Shown here: one piece after another, positions 1-12,000 of the stretch
Numbering within the stretch: position 1 is the stretch's first letter
How the letters are laid out: the number at the start of each line of letters is the position of its first letter
Source: Ligula intestinalis
Lineage: Eukaryota; Platyhelminthes; Cestoda; Diphyllobothriidea; Diphyllobothriidae
Direction: 5' to 3'
Assembly (NCBI GenBank): GCA_036362985.1
Contig: JAYGXS010000004.1
Location: 10,444,708-10,508,707, forward strand
DNA length: 64,000 nucleotides
Program-made: the position numbers and the translations under genes
The notes under the pieces: model-generated
What the model saw: the letters and a program-made list of their open reading frames with translations, nothing else
Database searches by the model: none
Told to the model about the DNA's origin: nothing

Positions 1-1378
1 CGGACGACTGCGCCCTTAACACCACAATAGAAGCGGACATGCAAAGGAGCATGGACCTCTTCGCAGCGGGCTGTGCCAAATTTGGCCTCACCATCAACAT
101 GGGCAAAACGGTGGTTATGCATCAACCGCCACCAGGTGCTGACCTCAACCCCGCACACACCAACGTCAACGGCGTCGACCTGCAGAACGTGGACGACGTC
201 ACCTACTTTGGCAGCACGCTCTCATGCAACACTCAAATCGAAGATGAGGTTGCGCGCAGAATCTCTAAAGCCAGCCAAGCCTTCGGTCGGCTCCAAGCCT
301 CCGTATGGAATCGTCATGGTCTTCAATTGTCAACGAAATTGAAGATGCACAAGGCTGTTGTGCTATCAACACTCTTGTACGGAGCAGAGACTTGGACTGT
401 CTATGCTGTTCAAGCACGGAAACTGAATCACTTTCAAATCAGCTGCCTACGCCGCATATTGAAGGTGAAGTGGCAGGAGAGGATTCCGAACATGGAAACC
501 CTGAAGAGAACGGGAGTTCTCAGCATCCATGCCATGCTCAGGCAGATACAACTGCGCTGGAGCGGTCACATGGTTCGTATTAACGGCTACCCAAGCGACT
601 GTTCTATGGCGATGTCGCCGTCGGCACTCGTCGCAACGGAGGACAGAAGAGACGTTACAAGGACGCTCTGAAGAACTTCTTGAAGCGGTTCCAAATTAAC
701 ACAACGAACTGGGAGGAGCTAGCACAGGACCGACCTGTGTAGCGAAGAGCGGTTAAAACGGGCGCCGCAATCTACGAAGCCAGTCGGATCGCCGCCACCA
801 AGGAAAAAGGGACGGCATGCAATTCTCACAATCCGCGGACGCACTCTGCCAACACCCAAACCTTCCCAACGTTTCCGCGCTGTCAACGCACTTTCCATGC
901 ACGCATTTGCTTGGTCGGTCACTTCCGGAAGCCATGCGACCCTCCTCCGACAGCATCCACGTCTACTGCACCAAACACTCCAACAGACCCTTCTCTGCTC
1001 TCCACCTCGACGGCAATCACCGACGCGAGAGATGCCTCGTTGCCCTCATCCACCGACTCCAACCCACCCGCAACTTCCTCCACCCCTTCCGACACATCTC
1101 CGCTTGTCACAACTCGCATCCCCCCACCTAAACACCCCACCAGCTCTGAGGGCCTGATATGCCCTCACTGCAATCGCACATTCACCTCACGCATCGGCCT
1201 AATCGGTCAATTGCGAATCCATCACACAGAGACTGGTGAATTAGTGCCTGGAGCACCAACAATAGACGAGACCGCCGCCGTCACTGCCCACGCTGCCCCG
1301 ATCATTAACTCATCGCATAGGCCTACTAGGTCACATGCGCATTCACGACAGCGGCATTGACCGTGATGTCGACACATT
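1..1378 (+). pseudogene. 3' part of a non-LTR retrotransposon polyprotein (reverse transcriptase C-terminus plus C2H2 zinc fingers), broken
   Basis: The window opens inside a reverse transcriptase at its catalytic Asp-Asp (ADDCAL-like, DD at bases 3-8). The thumb-like region that follows includes the [15 protein letters not shown] and [10 protein letters not shown] blocks typical of RTE-type flatworm and arthropod endonuclease-RT proteins. The frame runs from base 3 to about 585, then continues in a second frame (LFYGDVAV onward), so one indel lies near 585-590. In the second frame a Trp codon expected in a PVWRRAVK-like block is TAG at 740-742. The second frame stays open to TGA at 1358-1360. 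It encodes a Ser/Thr/Pro-rich linker and two C2H2-like fingers (about 878-935 and 1159-1224, the second CPHCNRTFTSRIGLIGQLRI). The copy is 5'-truncated by the window edge and non-functional. Nucleic-acid binding by the fingers is inferred. Confidence 0.85.
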
Positions 1379-1380
1379 CT

Positions 1381-2187
1381 AGGTATAGCTATCTTTGGAA
1401 TAATTTGCCGATTGATATTCGGGCGTTGACTAGTCTATGTGCATTCAAGCGAAGACTGCACATTTATCGTAACACTGAATCTATTAACCTTTTGTTTTCC
1501 TAATCTTTTCCGGGCAGCTTTCTCCACGATCCCGAGAAAGGACCATCGGGAATTTAGGATCCCTTCTGGAAACTACCTTCCTCTGACTCGTGTCCCCTGG
1601 AATCAGGACGCAGTCTTGACGGCTCTCGTTTCGCTGGTCATCAACCATCATCAGGGCCTTATATTTGGTCACATCTCAGACATCCCCAACGATGGTCTTG
1701 TAGATTTGACGGACTTTTGGATCTCATACGGCGGTGCCCATCACGATCATAAACTGGTGGGTTCCCTATGTTCCATTATGCCGCAACGGTTTGGGAACCA
1801 GAGTGTAGTGCCGGGAACCCGTCTATACCAGTAATGTTTCGTTAATACCTATTGTACTGCCCCACGCTCAGCTTCGACTGAGTTTGCTTCCAAGCCCCCC
1901 CTCCCTTACTAACAGAGACAGTGGGTACCAGAATACATAGTCAGAATCTAGATAACGATGTGGCTCATCTGTGTGTGCCCTTGAATTTCACCTTCCGCAT
2001 GACACTGCTATATCCATTTTTTCGAATCTAACAAATTCGCTTCTAAACAGTTATACTCGTCTTATAGCTATAGACTACGGTTACTGTTTGTTAAACCAAT
2101 TATTTCTAGTACTTCGTGTTATCGAATTTTTGGTTTATAGATGAGGCTCATTGGGCCTGAAATATACAACTTATTATTATTATTATC
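1381..2187 (+). mobile_element. 3' end of a second non-LTR retrotransposon (CR1/jockey-like), apparently nested
   Basis: From 1390 one frame reads YLWNNLPIDIRAL...AFKRRLHIY. This matches the usual last segment of CR1/jockey-like reverse transcriptases (a WNxLP block followed by an FKxxL block). A long non-coding stretch follows and ends in a TTATTATTATTATT tail at about 2171-2187, the kind of short-repeat tail these elements carry. It starts right after the zinc-finger ORF of the previous element is lost. After the tail the sequence again reads as a Pro/Thr-rich segment like that ORF's linker. A nested insertion is therefore likely, although no clean target-site duplication is visible. The piece at 50812-51240 is a related, better preserved copy of the same kind of C-terminus. 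Confidence 0.65.
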
Positions 2188-3239
2188 CGGCACCTCACAC
2201 ACCCCCACCACCAGCCCTAACCCCACTCAATTGTCGCCTCACTACACGAATGCGTCGTTAAGCTTTTCGGGAACCCAGGTAAGTTGCCCTCAGATAAGCC
2301 GAACTTGCCTCTTACTTTGCCTAACTGTCCTTATGTAAGATGTCTTTTGCACCACTGCTACTATTACTTGCTAGTACTACCATTAAGCAAGGTTTCTTAT
2401 ACCAGCCTCCCTAGCATTAGAATCCTTTAACGTCACAAGTAGCTTAGTCCCAGCTCCTCTCAGGTTTATTCGTCCTTACTCGCAGTCTTCACTAGAACCT
2501 GCACCTTCAGCCCTGCCCAAACATTCCTGTTTTCTGCGGCAATTTAGGGTGTGATCTTAAGCCTCATTCATACCAGTGTATTCGCATCACGCCTATCACA
2601 GTCACCACTGTGGTGGATTAATTTGTCAGTCATTGCCCTCCCCCCCCAATTAGCGCCTCTAACGTCGCTATTTCGCTAATTTACGCCTAAAATGCCGGCA
2701 CGGCTCTGGGTGCGCAGAGGGTAGGGGAGAGGGGGTTACTCGTCGCTCTCGCCAGTCAGGCTGACTCTACTAACGTAATTCTTAGGAGGAGAGCTAATCG
2801 ATTTTTATGCTGCGCTTGTCGTGACATTGTCCGGGTAGTGGTACATGCCAATCGCTGTTCTCACGCCAATTCGAGGGTGCAACTTTTGCTGCCTGGGTCA
2901 AGGGGGGAGAACGTGGTGCCTTGCACGGCTTGCGGCCCACAGTAATCCGAAGACCGGCAGAGCCAGCTGGCAGCAACCGGTTAATCAACGCCGGGGTTTC
3001 AACTAACTAACCTGCTGTATCGTGAACTGCCAATAACAAGTATGGGGTATAGCCTTAGCCTCAACCATACTCCCTACCAAACCTAACCTGCACCAGCTCT
3101 CTAGCAACCTTAGTCTTGCGAAATATGATCTTTTTACCTTTGCAGCACTGCTAGTCCTTCTGTTAATAGCAAAACAAACACTATTAGCCAGCACCACAGT
3201 CGTTGCAGTCGCATCAGTCACTCTGCGACAATCCTCCGA
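2188..3239. other. Intergenic stretch with no recognisable gene
   Basis: The first roughly 100 bases after the TTA-repeat tail may be the continuation of the zinc-finger retrotransposon linker. Beyond that I see short ORFs only, a poly-C run near 2640 and no RNA gene or conserved domain. It separates retroelement debris from the GC-rich upstream region of the Tincar-like gene. Confidence 0.4.
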
Positions 3240-3475
3240 TGAAAGGTAAGCTGCGTTCCTGTTCCTGTTCTACCTGCTTCTGTTCTCTCTGTCTCTTCTC
3301 GCTTGTTCGTTTCACTCTGCTCTTTCTTCTCACCTTTCTTCACTCTTCCCTCTCCTTCCTTCTTACCCCTTCTCTGCTTATCTTTGTTATCTTCGCGATT
3401 TTCCTCTCGTTTCTTGCACTTCTCTCTCTCCCTCCCCCTTTTCCCTTTTCTCTCCTTTCCTCTTCTGCCCATCCA
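3240..3475. repeat. Pyrimidine-rich low-complexity tract
   Basis: About 235 bases are almost entirely C and T on the plus strand, with many CTTCT and CTCTC units and few purines. The long ORFs on both strands here are biased-composition artefacts. Confidence 0.7.
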
Positions 3476-3839
3476 CATTGCGAAGTTCACCAGCTGCCTC
3501 TCTCTTTCCTCTTTCAGCCCCGCCCACGGATGCCAATCGACAACGGAGCATGGGTAGTGCCTTTTAGTCGTTGACTGAATAATTTACCCCTCTCAGGAGG
3601 GTCTTGGCCCAGGCGTCATGCAGGGCTGCTCTCACCCTTCTGAGATTGAATGGTCTGTATGCATATGCAATGTCAGTCCTCGGCCAACCACGGTCCCTGT
3701 GGCCTGGAAGGTGCTGGCCCCTTCTCTCACTTCTGATTCCCTGTTGGTGACTGCGTTCGCGCTCCCACTGGGTTTCAGGCCCCACTGCGGGTGCCCGAAA
3801 ACCTAGGCGGTCACTATGCGGTGGGGGAGAGAGTGGGGT

Positions 3840-3985
3840 CGACTTCGGCGCGTTTCTCTCCTCACTATAATAAATCTGAATGCGTCTGAATCTATCACGG
3901 TGCGCTAAAAGCCGTGGCTTGGAGGGTCTGCCAACTGACGGGAAAACTCGGGCCCCCACGTAGCTGCTCCTACTGTTCGCGCGTG
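3840..3985 (+). repeat. Dispersed repeat, family R (copy 1)
   Basis: The block around GGAGGGTCTGCCAACTGACG recurs in the same orientation at about 27655-27775 and, inverted and diverged, at about 24770-24835 and 19710-19755. All copies share a TCAGTTGG-type core next to a CCTCC-AAACCG block. It is a dispersed mobile-type repeat with no recognised protein. It lies within the GC-rich upstream region, so ORFs here (for example a 173-codon minus-strand frame) are probably not genes. Confidence 0.5.
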
Positions 3986-3989
3986 TCTG

Positions 3990-4735
3990 TGTGTGCGTAC
4001 GGGAGGAGAGGGAGGGCTGAGGGTCAGGCTGCAATGGCTCCCTCTTAATGTGGCCTTTATGGCGCTCCCGCGCAGTCGGGAGCATACCTAGCGCGATGGC
4101 TGTGTCAAATGTGCGCGCGCTGAGTGTTTATCGCGCCAGCCATCTACACCCTCCGTCATCCCCGATCTTATTGACTTTGTCTTTACACCGGATACGGAGG
4201 TGGGAGTGGCGAGCGAGTGGGTAGATTCTGCGCAAGTCTGCCTAAACTCCTGTTTCCTCTCGTGCCAGTTGTCTGCGATGCTCCTGCTTGCTGTCGCTTT
4301 CGTGTTGCTTGCCCAGCTCGCCTCAGTGTCTGTTGCGGCTTGCCTTAGCGTTTGCTGCGGCTTGTTGGAGCGCGTGGTGCCCATCGTCGAAATCGACGGG
4401 GGAACTGTCGTGTGTGTGTGCGCGTGTGTGTGTGCATTCTATCGTGGCCGCTGATGTTGACCAGACAGCGGCTGGGGCGGCGGGGTTGGTGCATATGACA
4501 TTCAACTTCCGATGGCCACTCTGGCGGCTGTCTTTGTGTGTCTGCGGGTATATGAGCGTCTTTGTTTTTTCGAATGTGGTTAGGGGGCCGCGGACGCCTT
4601 GGCTCCTCCCATCGGCTACCGTAGTTGTGGCCCCGTAGTCGTCGTCGTCGTCGCCACCGCCACCAGCACCACCCTCACCCCCCTCCCCCCTGCGCTGTTA
4701 TCGGTCAATTATACCGAGTGCGTGCGTGCAGGCAG
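3990..4735 (+). promoter_or_regulatory. GC-rich candidate promoter / 5' leader region of the Tincar-like gene
   Basis: Base composition changes from AT-rich to GC- and CpG-rich over about 4000-5200, directly upstream of the first coding exon. This is where a promoter and leader would be expected. No convincing TATA box or initiator could be singled out. A (GTC/GCC)-type trinucleotide stretch lies near 4638-4672. The region ends at a consensus donor, CAG|GTGAGT, at 4735/4736. Confidence 0.35.
4400..4440. repeat. TG/CG-rich dinucleotide microsatellite
   Basis: An imperfect run of TG repeats interrupted by CG lies in the GC-rich upstream region of the Tincar-like gene. Confidence 0.7.
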
Positions 4736-5197
4736 GTGAGTGGTATGAGGGCGTCGCGTCCAAACCTGTCGTCAGCGTGAGTAGTAATCAACCATTGGTT
4801 GAGTAACCTGCCAGGGCAGCCAATCAGGGCGCAAACACGCACGCGTTCACAGGCTCGCCCGTTGACGCTGCTGAGCAGACCGGCGCACGCCCCACCACGA
4901 CGGCGCTCTCAGCGTGTCGGACAAGGTCGCAGCCTCATAACACCATACACATACGAGCACCTGCTGCAAATGCACGTTGCAAGCTGGAGGACGACGAAAA
5001 CGACGCCGTAGTGAATTGCCGCACCTAGCAGCTCACTTAGCATCCTCTTCGCTCCCTCTCCCTCAGCGTCACATTATCGTCAGCCGCACAGCTCTCACGC
5101 CGGAGGGCTTACAACTGCCGCAAACAGGTGTTGTGATGTACTGATTGCTGACTGCCTGCGGACTCCTACTACTCTTGCCTGACTGTCTGTGTTTTAG
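4736..5197 (+). other. Predicted 5' UTR intron of the Tincar-like gene
   Basis: A consensus 5' splice site (CAG|GTGAGT) occurs at 4735/4736. A pyrimidine-rich 3' splice site ending in GTTTTAG occurs at 5197, 21 bases before the start ATG. Together they define a 462-base intron. The acceptor TAG is also an in-frame stop upstream of the ATG if unspliced. Other upstream donors are possible, so the 5' end of this intron is less certain than the 3' end. Confidence 0.45.
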
Positions 5198-5218
5198 TTG
5201 ATAACGGTGGGACACAAC

Positions 5219-6041
5219 ATGGGCTCCGGACGTACAAACTGCCAGGCGCTTTGGCGTCCCTGGTACGTAATCCTCACGTCAGCCCTGGAGGTCTTCCTTA
5301 TCTACAGCGGCATTGAGAGATATGTAGCCTTCAAGTCGCAGGCTTTCGACCCCAAGTATGGCGCCAACTGGCAGACCTCGGGCATGAATTTTGTCCTGGC
5401 AATGCTCATCTGTGCCCTCTTCCATTTCTGCCTCTTCATTTACACCAACCTCTGGCGAACCACTAACCTCGCCAATGAGGGCTCCCAGATCCACCGGAAT
5501 CCGATTTACGCACCATATGTCTGGCCGCCATCGGAAGTGCCGCGCGGGACTCTGGACGCGACTGGTATTGGCGGTGTCGTCGGAGGCGGTTTTGGGGGCT
5601 TCTATGGCACTATGAACGGCCTAATGAACGGTAAGAACACTCTGGGCATGATGGCAAGGGCAGGCACCCCGGAGGACGAACACCTCACCGCGGCATCGGG
5701 AGGAGCAATGGCCGTGGGTGCAGGACCGCTGATGCCCCTGGGGGCCACCTTTGACACCTGGTCGGCACGCAGTGCAGTCCCGCCGAGCGAGTTTGGCAAC
5801 CCCTACGTGCCACATGCCTTCCGCAGCACCATTACAGGCGGCACTCTCGCGACTGTCAGCTACAAGTGCCGCTCGTCCTGGTGGAGGCGGTGTTGGGGCA
5901 GCGCACAGATGCTATGGACTCGGACGGTGCAAAATTTTGTGCCAATCTCCAGTTTCCTGCATCTGCTCTCCGCTTACGCCCTCTACCTCTGTTTGCCCAT
6001 CCTTCAGGCTCAGCTCATTTATCATCGGGCGCTACCAAAAC
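5219..6041 (+). CDS. tinc: Tincar-like gene, coding exon 1 (residues 1-274 plus one base)
   Basis: The exon starts at 5198 after a GTTTTAG acceptor, and translation starts at the ATG at 5219. It encodes TM1, a short loop, TM2, the NLANEG block, a Gly/Met-rich loop of about 150 residues (including GGVVGGGFGGFYG) and TM3 (residues about 240-268, ending in LQAQLIYH). It ends CCAAAAC|GTGAGC at 6041/6042, leaving one base of a codon that exon 2 completes as Arg. Codon third positions are clearly GC-rich, unlike the flanking introns. Reading past the donor would add 13 residues and stop at 6080-6082. Confidence 0.8.
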
Positions 6042-9000
6042 GTGAGCTCTTCTTTTTGTTGGGTTTTTGCTCCTGTCACTAGTTGGTTCCGAGCCATGAC
6101 ACAGGTCACTAACGTACCCTCCTCTCCAGAGAATCCGGTAGGCAGAGTGTTCTCTTACATTGAGCGGGTCGATTAGGGGGAAGAATGACGACGACCAATT
6201 CGTTCGTTCTGGTTAATTAGCCATTGTGGTCTTATCCATATAGTATTCCCGGTAAGACAAGGGAGGCTGTAATAGCCATTTCTGACTTATTAGCCGTCAT
6301 CAGCCCGTCATACCTAACTCCCAGTGGTGCATTACCCGGCGAGGCAAGAATCGTGTGGCTCAAGAGTTAGAGTGTTAGACTCTGATCGACAAGGTCACGA
6401 GTTCGAGCCTTGGGTGGTGCACCACTTGGGATCAGGTATGTCGAGCTGACGACGGCTGATAAGCCTGAAATAGCCATTCTACTCTGTCTTGTGTTTGCTT
6501 GCAATACTGTCTGTCTAGGCTGCTAGCTGTTATGCGGCTGCTGCCAGGGCTCGAGAATGAGATCAGATATCGATCAGTGAACTTTCCAAATGAGTCGGCC
6601 CTGAGTAGCCAGACTCAGATTATTGGTTCTTTTCTTTAAAAGAAAATCGAGGTGACATGAAGGTGCGTGTGTCTATTGGACGAGCATCGAGCAAGATTTT
6701 TTCCACGCAGGTGAGGGTTTGCATTCTGTTTTATTTGAATTGACGCACTGCATGCAGTACACAGCCGGTCCCTATTGGGACTTTTAGACGTTATCTGGAG
6801 GACAGAGGGTTGAATACCTGGTCAAACTAATTAGAACTGCTTATTGTTTTACCATACCCACCGCACAGATACTAGATAAAAGCTCACACACGCGTGTTTC
6901 GCTGTTCTTGTACCATTGCCTGATGGAGTTGTGAGGGGTTCGGGTCATCAATGGGTCTCCCCGAGTGTTTTCTGCTATATAAACTGTGGTTTGAATCTGT
7001 AGATTTTTACTTTCCGGGATAAGTAATCAACCCATTTGAAGTAAATCTTTCGACACGGGATCGGTCAGAATATGGCAATGAATATTTGAGCTGAACTCCA
7101 TCATAATTACTACGTTATGTTCATAAGTTGAGAACAGGTGGTTAGTAGCAGGGAAATATAGGTGTTAACGATTGCCAGTGAGCAGGACAATGGCTATCCC
7201 GTTAATCTTTTTGCATTCATTCAACCTTTCTTCTGTGTTTCGCCCTTATGCTTTAGCCTTAAAACAAACTCTCACCCTCTTAAAGAGAGACTTCCTTTCA
7301 ACTAAATCTGAGGCACTTGTCTGACTTGACCGAATTACTAAAGGCAAATCGATGGGGAGGGCAGCTGCTTTCGGCTCGTTTGTGTTCGATTGACGATATC
7401 TATAATTCGCGTGCATGGTTCTTAAGTAAGCTTTATCAGCTGATTGGTGTGAATGTCGACTGTCCTTCATGTGGGCGATGCTTTGTTCGTTAAAACTGTT
7501 GATGGGCGAACTTTGAACACGTTCCTCGGCACAAATACCATTCACATGTTGGTACGAGTATTTCAGCTGGAATCCAAAAGGTTCATTGGACACCTCGCGT
7601 ACTACTAACATTCTGCTCACAGGCAGTAGTCGGTAGTATGCACAAACTGATTTAAATTTTTATAGCACGGGCAATAGATCAAAGTTTGGATGCGTGTTTC
7701 GCAAACACGTATTGTGCGCACACCGGAGTAAGTGAAAGAAATCCCTGAATTTAAAAAAAGGCCTTATCTCAGCGGAAGAACGGGCATACTTCTCCATGAG
7801 TAATTCAACAAATGGGGGAATTTGACTAAAAAAGGAAGAATTAAGAACACAGTCCTGAACTCGCTTCATTGCCCAGTCAAACTGGAAGACACATTTACGC
7901 ATGTCAACGGCAGGGTCTGCGGACATTTTGAAACGGTATAATGATTAATAATTTGTTTGCAGTTACATATTTTTCAGCCTGTAACAACAACAGCCGTACT
8001 GCCTTCACTGCTCGCTGCAAAATGTAAATATTATTGCGAACTTGGCGATAAAATACAGTATCCAACGATATCCATGTAGGCTTAGCTTTAATCCTTAAAT
8101 GTCATTCAAAATTGCAAATACTGCTGTACAAATGTGTATATGATACGTATAGCTTAAAAAGACAAGGACTAAAGTAAGTACTCTTGTGAAGAATTGCAGG
8201 GCAGTAGATATTCCCGTGTCTTAACCCCAACAGAAAACTAAACTGTAACCTTACTCTTAACGCTAGGCCGATCCGAAATCTAATCACGAATCCAAACCGT
8301 AACTCTTGTCATAAAACTGACCCCAGCCACAGTTCTAACCTTAATCCCTACCTTAAGTCTAGCCTTAAACTTGTTCCTAACCCGCAACTTAATATTACTC
8401 CTATTTTTGTGTAAAGTTGCGCGAAACCACGTGCATTGTGGACGGTTCTTATTTTCGTGTCCTGTCCAGGTCCTCCTTTGCGAGTACACCCCGAGCTACT
8501 TCGTCCACGGAAATGTGCTGAATCTCGTGTGGACCTTTACCGTCGCCTACTATGCACATGTTCAAAGAACCCCTTACTTAAGTAGCATGTATTGACTTTC
8601 GGGGCTTGTGGTAATGGTGCAACCAACTTCGAAAAGTATAGGCAGTGGCCAAGAGCAAACAGTGTGAGCTTCCAAAGAACATACTGCACTCGTATTTTCA
8701 AGATCAGGGTCAGACAGCTAATCCGGAAACGATAGGACCAATAAGCTTTCGGTAAAGTAGTCAAGGTCAACTTCGCAAGCTTGTCCAGCATTAGCGAGGA
8801 CCTTTAAAGTACCGGCCGTAGGAGAAACATGTGCGTATATATTCACAGGATTCAGAACTAGTGCTCATAAGATCTTAACGAGTAGACATGTTTCTTTTTC
8901 GACAAATTCTGCTAGTGAGGTTTCTAGGACGGTCGCTCAAGATTGGTACAGCTGTGTATGAATTCTGCATTGGCGTTAGGTTCACTTGTCGCATGTGTAT

Positions 9001-12000
9001 GAAGGACGACTTCCTCCCCAAAAACCAGGCCTGTCATGTGGCCAGCAGAATGGAGCAATAACTGAATAAATGATGCCATTTTCCAAAGATAACCGAGTTA
9101 CTAAACTTCCCAAAGGCGAGGGTAGTTCATATTTTCAAATGCTGCGTTTAAGGCAGCAGAATTTCACATTAGCACAGTACTTCGAGCCACCAACAAGCGT
9201 AATCTTTTCATTCTAAGGTGTGGTTTCCTCCTACATGGATTGACTGGCGGCCAGTCAACATCTCAGTAAATTGCCATCGTCAGCGTGAAAACATACTACG
9301 AAAATTTTAGTCTATGCTGAATGAGTTGGGCATTCTCCTACTGTAAGATGGTTCTAACATTGTAAATGCTAAATAACTAATAATAAGCAATAATTGCAAC
9401 TGGGCAACGACTTCAGTTAGCAGATTTTCCAAGCATTTGCCTCATCACATCTTCCTATCTTCTCTCTGACCCAACGGTATGACAGGGTCAAGAGGACAGC
9501 AGACGGGCTCAGTGGATGAAAAAGGTCAGCAGGCCGGTCATGCATGGCACACACGCGCAGCCTGATCCTAAGCCCCATATGAACCAGCTCCCAGATCTAT
9601 AAGAAGTCTCAGGACTCAATTCTGTGTCATTTGCATAAGGAGGTCAAGTGGAACAAAAATGCTGTTTCTATTTGTTTTCTTCCCTGGGCGACAGTTAGGG
9701 AAGGACGTAATAACTCCGGCGCTCACGAGACGCCTCGAACGGCGCGCAGCTGAAGGGACGGTTTAAGGTGAGCAGTCCGGCTGAAGCGCCTAAGCAGCAC
9801 ATAAGTCCTCCCAGCTCTCTCCACCAGTCCCATTGTCCCACTTTCTCGACACGCGTTGTTCCCGTTTGCCCCGCTGGAGTTAGGCAGCCTGAGTCGGCGG
9901 ACCAGCAAATAATCCCCGTCTCTCCCACCAGATGTACTCATACGGGGATTTTAGTCCCATTGAACACGAGCGTGGGGAATGCGTCGAGGGTGCTTGTTTC
10001 AGGAAACACTGAGCAATGGGCTCATCGTTCTTTCGGTTGCAATCGGTTGGTTAGCTCGTTTTACTTCCAGTCAGCCAGATTGTTGGTTTGAATTTCGGGT
10101 GGCGCAACGGCTGGGGTTGCCTATGGCTAGCTGATGACGGCTAATAAGGCAGAAACGGTCATTCCGATCTTCGTTGTCTTAGTCGATAAAACCTTTTTGC
10201 CTGTACTATGCTAGCCGTTGAGCGTCTGCTGGCGGAGCTCGAGAGTGAGCCCCAAGGCACCACGGGACGAATAAATTCCGTACCGGACAGTGAGCGCCCA
10301 TCTACCATTGTTAGTTTTCCCGATCGAACCCGGCAATGCAACGAGCTCGTGATGCAGTGATTAGCGCGTTAGACTTCTAGCCGACGAAGTTGTTGTCTCG
10401 AGTCCGGGTAGCCTAAAACCTAAGGCCAGTTATGGCTGTCTGATGAAGGTTAATTAGCCAGAAATGGCCATTCCAGTCTCCCTTTTCTTTGCCCTTAAGT
10501 TATTTCTGCTCCGTAGCATCCTAGATCCACACCAAAAAGCACCACAGTCATTTAGTAGCCAAAACATTGCTTAAAAGAAGAGATTTTAGCGTTTGACTTC
10601 TGGTAACTGTGGAAGGCTCACGAATTTTCGGGGAAAAAGTGCATTCATTAGAAACGCTATCTTTTTTCACCCTGCTGTCCCTTACCCTTATTACAGTAAT
10701 CAGACTTCAGCCACTTACCCAATCGCCCTTCCCCGGGTGGTCTCTGTAATCACCCAGGAAAGGACATCAATTAGTAGTTGGACTAGTTGGCAGTACAGCA
10801 AATCTACAAATGCATGTCAGAAACACATGCAACCTCATAATATCGACATTCAATTGAATATGGGAAATCTAGTATGCGTTTTTTACAGACTCTGTGCAGC
10901 AGTGAATGCAGTCACCACTGGTATATTCAGATATTTGATAAGATTTGGAGTGTATTACCACAAAACAGCGTGGGGAGTCCCCGCGTCCTCTTCATTCACT
11001 ATACCCACGAGCTAACCTCCAAACACGAAAAGTCAGACGTTTAACACTGTGCAGCTTACTGAAATCTTCCTGGGTAGTCAACTGAATTCATGCAATTTGA
11101 TTGTCAATCCGAAGAAGGCGGACGGTCTACGGGATGAATAAACAAGTGAACTCTTCGTCAGGTTTTAAATAAAGCAAGTAGTTTTTAAGACCAGAGAAAA
11201 TCGATGGTCAAAGCTATAGACTTCGTGAGCCTATCTGCAACGGACTTTCGCGGAAACGACATTTTTGAAGCAAGCCATGTTGGTGGATAGGCAATTTTGC
11301 TCTAAATTGTAAGGCGATTGTGGTCAGAGTTCCGGCTAGGTTTACTGTGGGACTGGTGAACAGGTAGTCCCTCCTGAATTTAAACGCGGAGGCCTCCTTA
11401 CGTACGTCTCCTATCGCAGTATCTAATGACGCTATAAAATTTGAGGACCTTTGGTAAAATACTGTTCGTCCTATAAATAGAAGTAGAGAAGCCACTCCCA
11501 GATGACACGTTAAAAGAGGCGCTCGATGGCATAGCAACGCCCAATCACGCATTGATAAATATACGCCGGTCGTAGTTGAGTCGGAGAGTTATGAAATTGA
11601 ACAATCTCACTAATCTCTTAGCATTGATAATGCAGCAGTATGCTTTTTTCTCTCGTCTGCATTAATTAGTCACCAGCGTGAGCGCGACACACGGCACTGG
11701 CTTGAACTGTCTCTCTGCCCGGCTTACCCTCCATGCAAGTCAGCTGAGGCAATAATGCCTAATTGGAGGCCATCAACTGCGGTTTCACGGGCATGGACAT
11801 GCTCTTGTGTGGGCAGGCCTGTACTCAGGAGTTTCAGGCATGTTTCACGCCAGGCAATTCTCAATAATTCTTCTGCGCGCGCGCACACAAACACCCGGTA
11901 TAAATCATACTTGATTGGCGTGCTTGCCTGCCTGTGTTAGTTTTCTGGCATGGTGGTGTTTTCTGGGTGCGGTTGCTCTTTAAAGAAGCGTGCACACCGG

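Noticed and set aside
3218..3574. Two overlapping ORFs of 90-123 codons on opposite strands
   Set aside because: They come from the CT-rich low-complexity tract. One strand gives Leu/Phe/Ser and the other Lys/Glu/Arg, a composition artefact.
3564..4085. 173-codon minus-strand ORF in the GC-rich upstream region
   Set aside because: It overlaps a dispersed repeat and CpG-rich sequence, is rich in Arg/Pro/Ser as expected from GC-rich noncoding DNA, and has no recognisable domain.
7246..7926. Two minus-strand ORFs of 124 and 88 codons in intron 1
   Set aside because: I see no similarity to any family and no GC-rich third positions. They could be element debris but cannot be supported.
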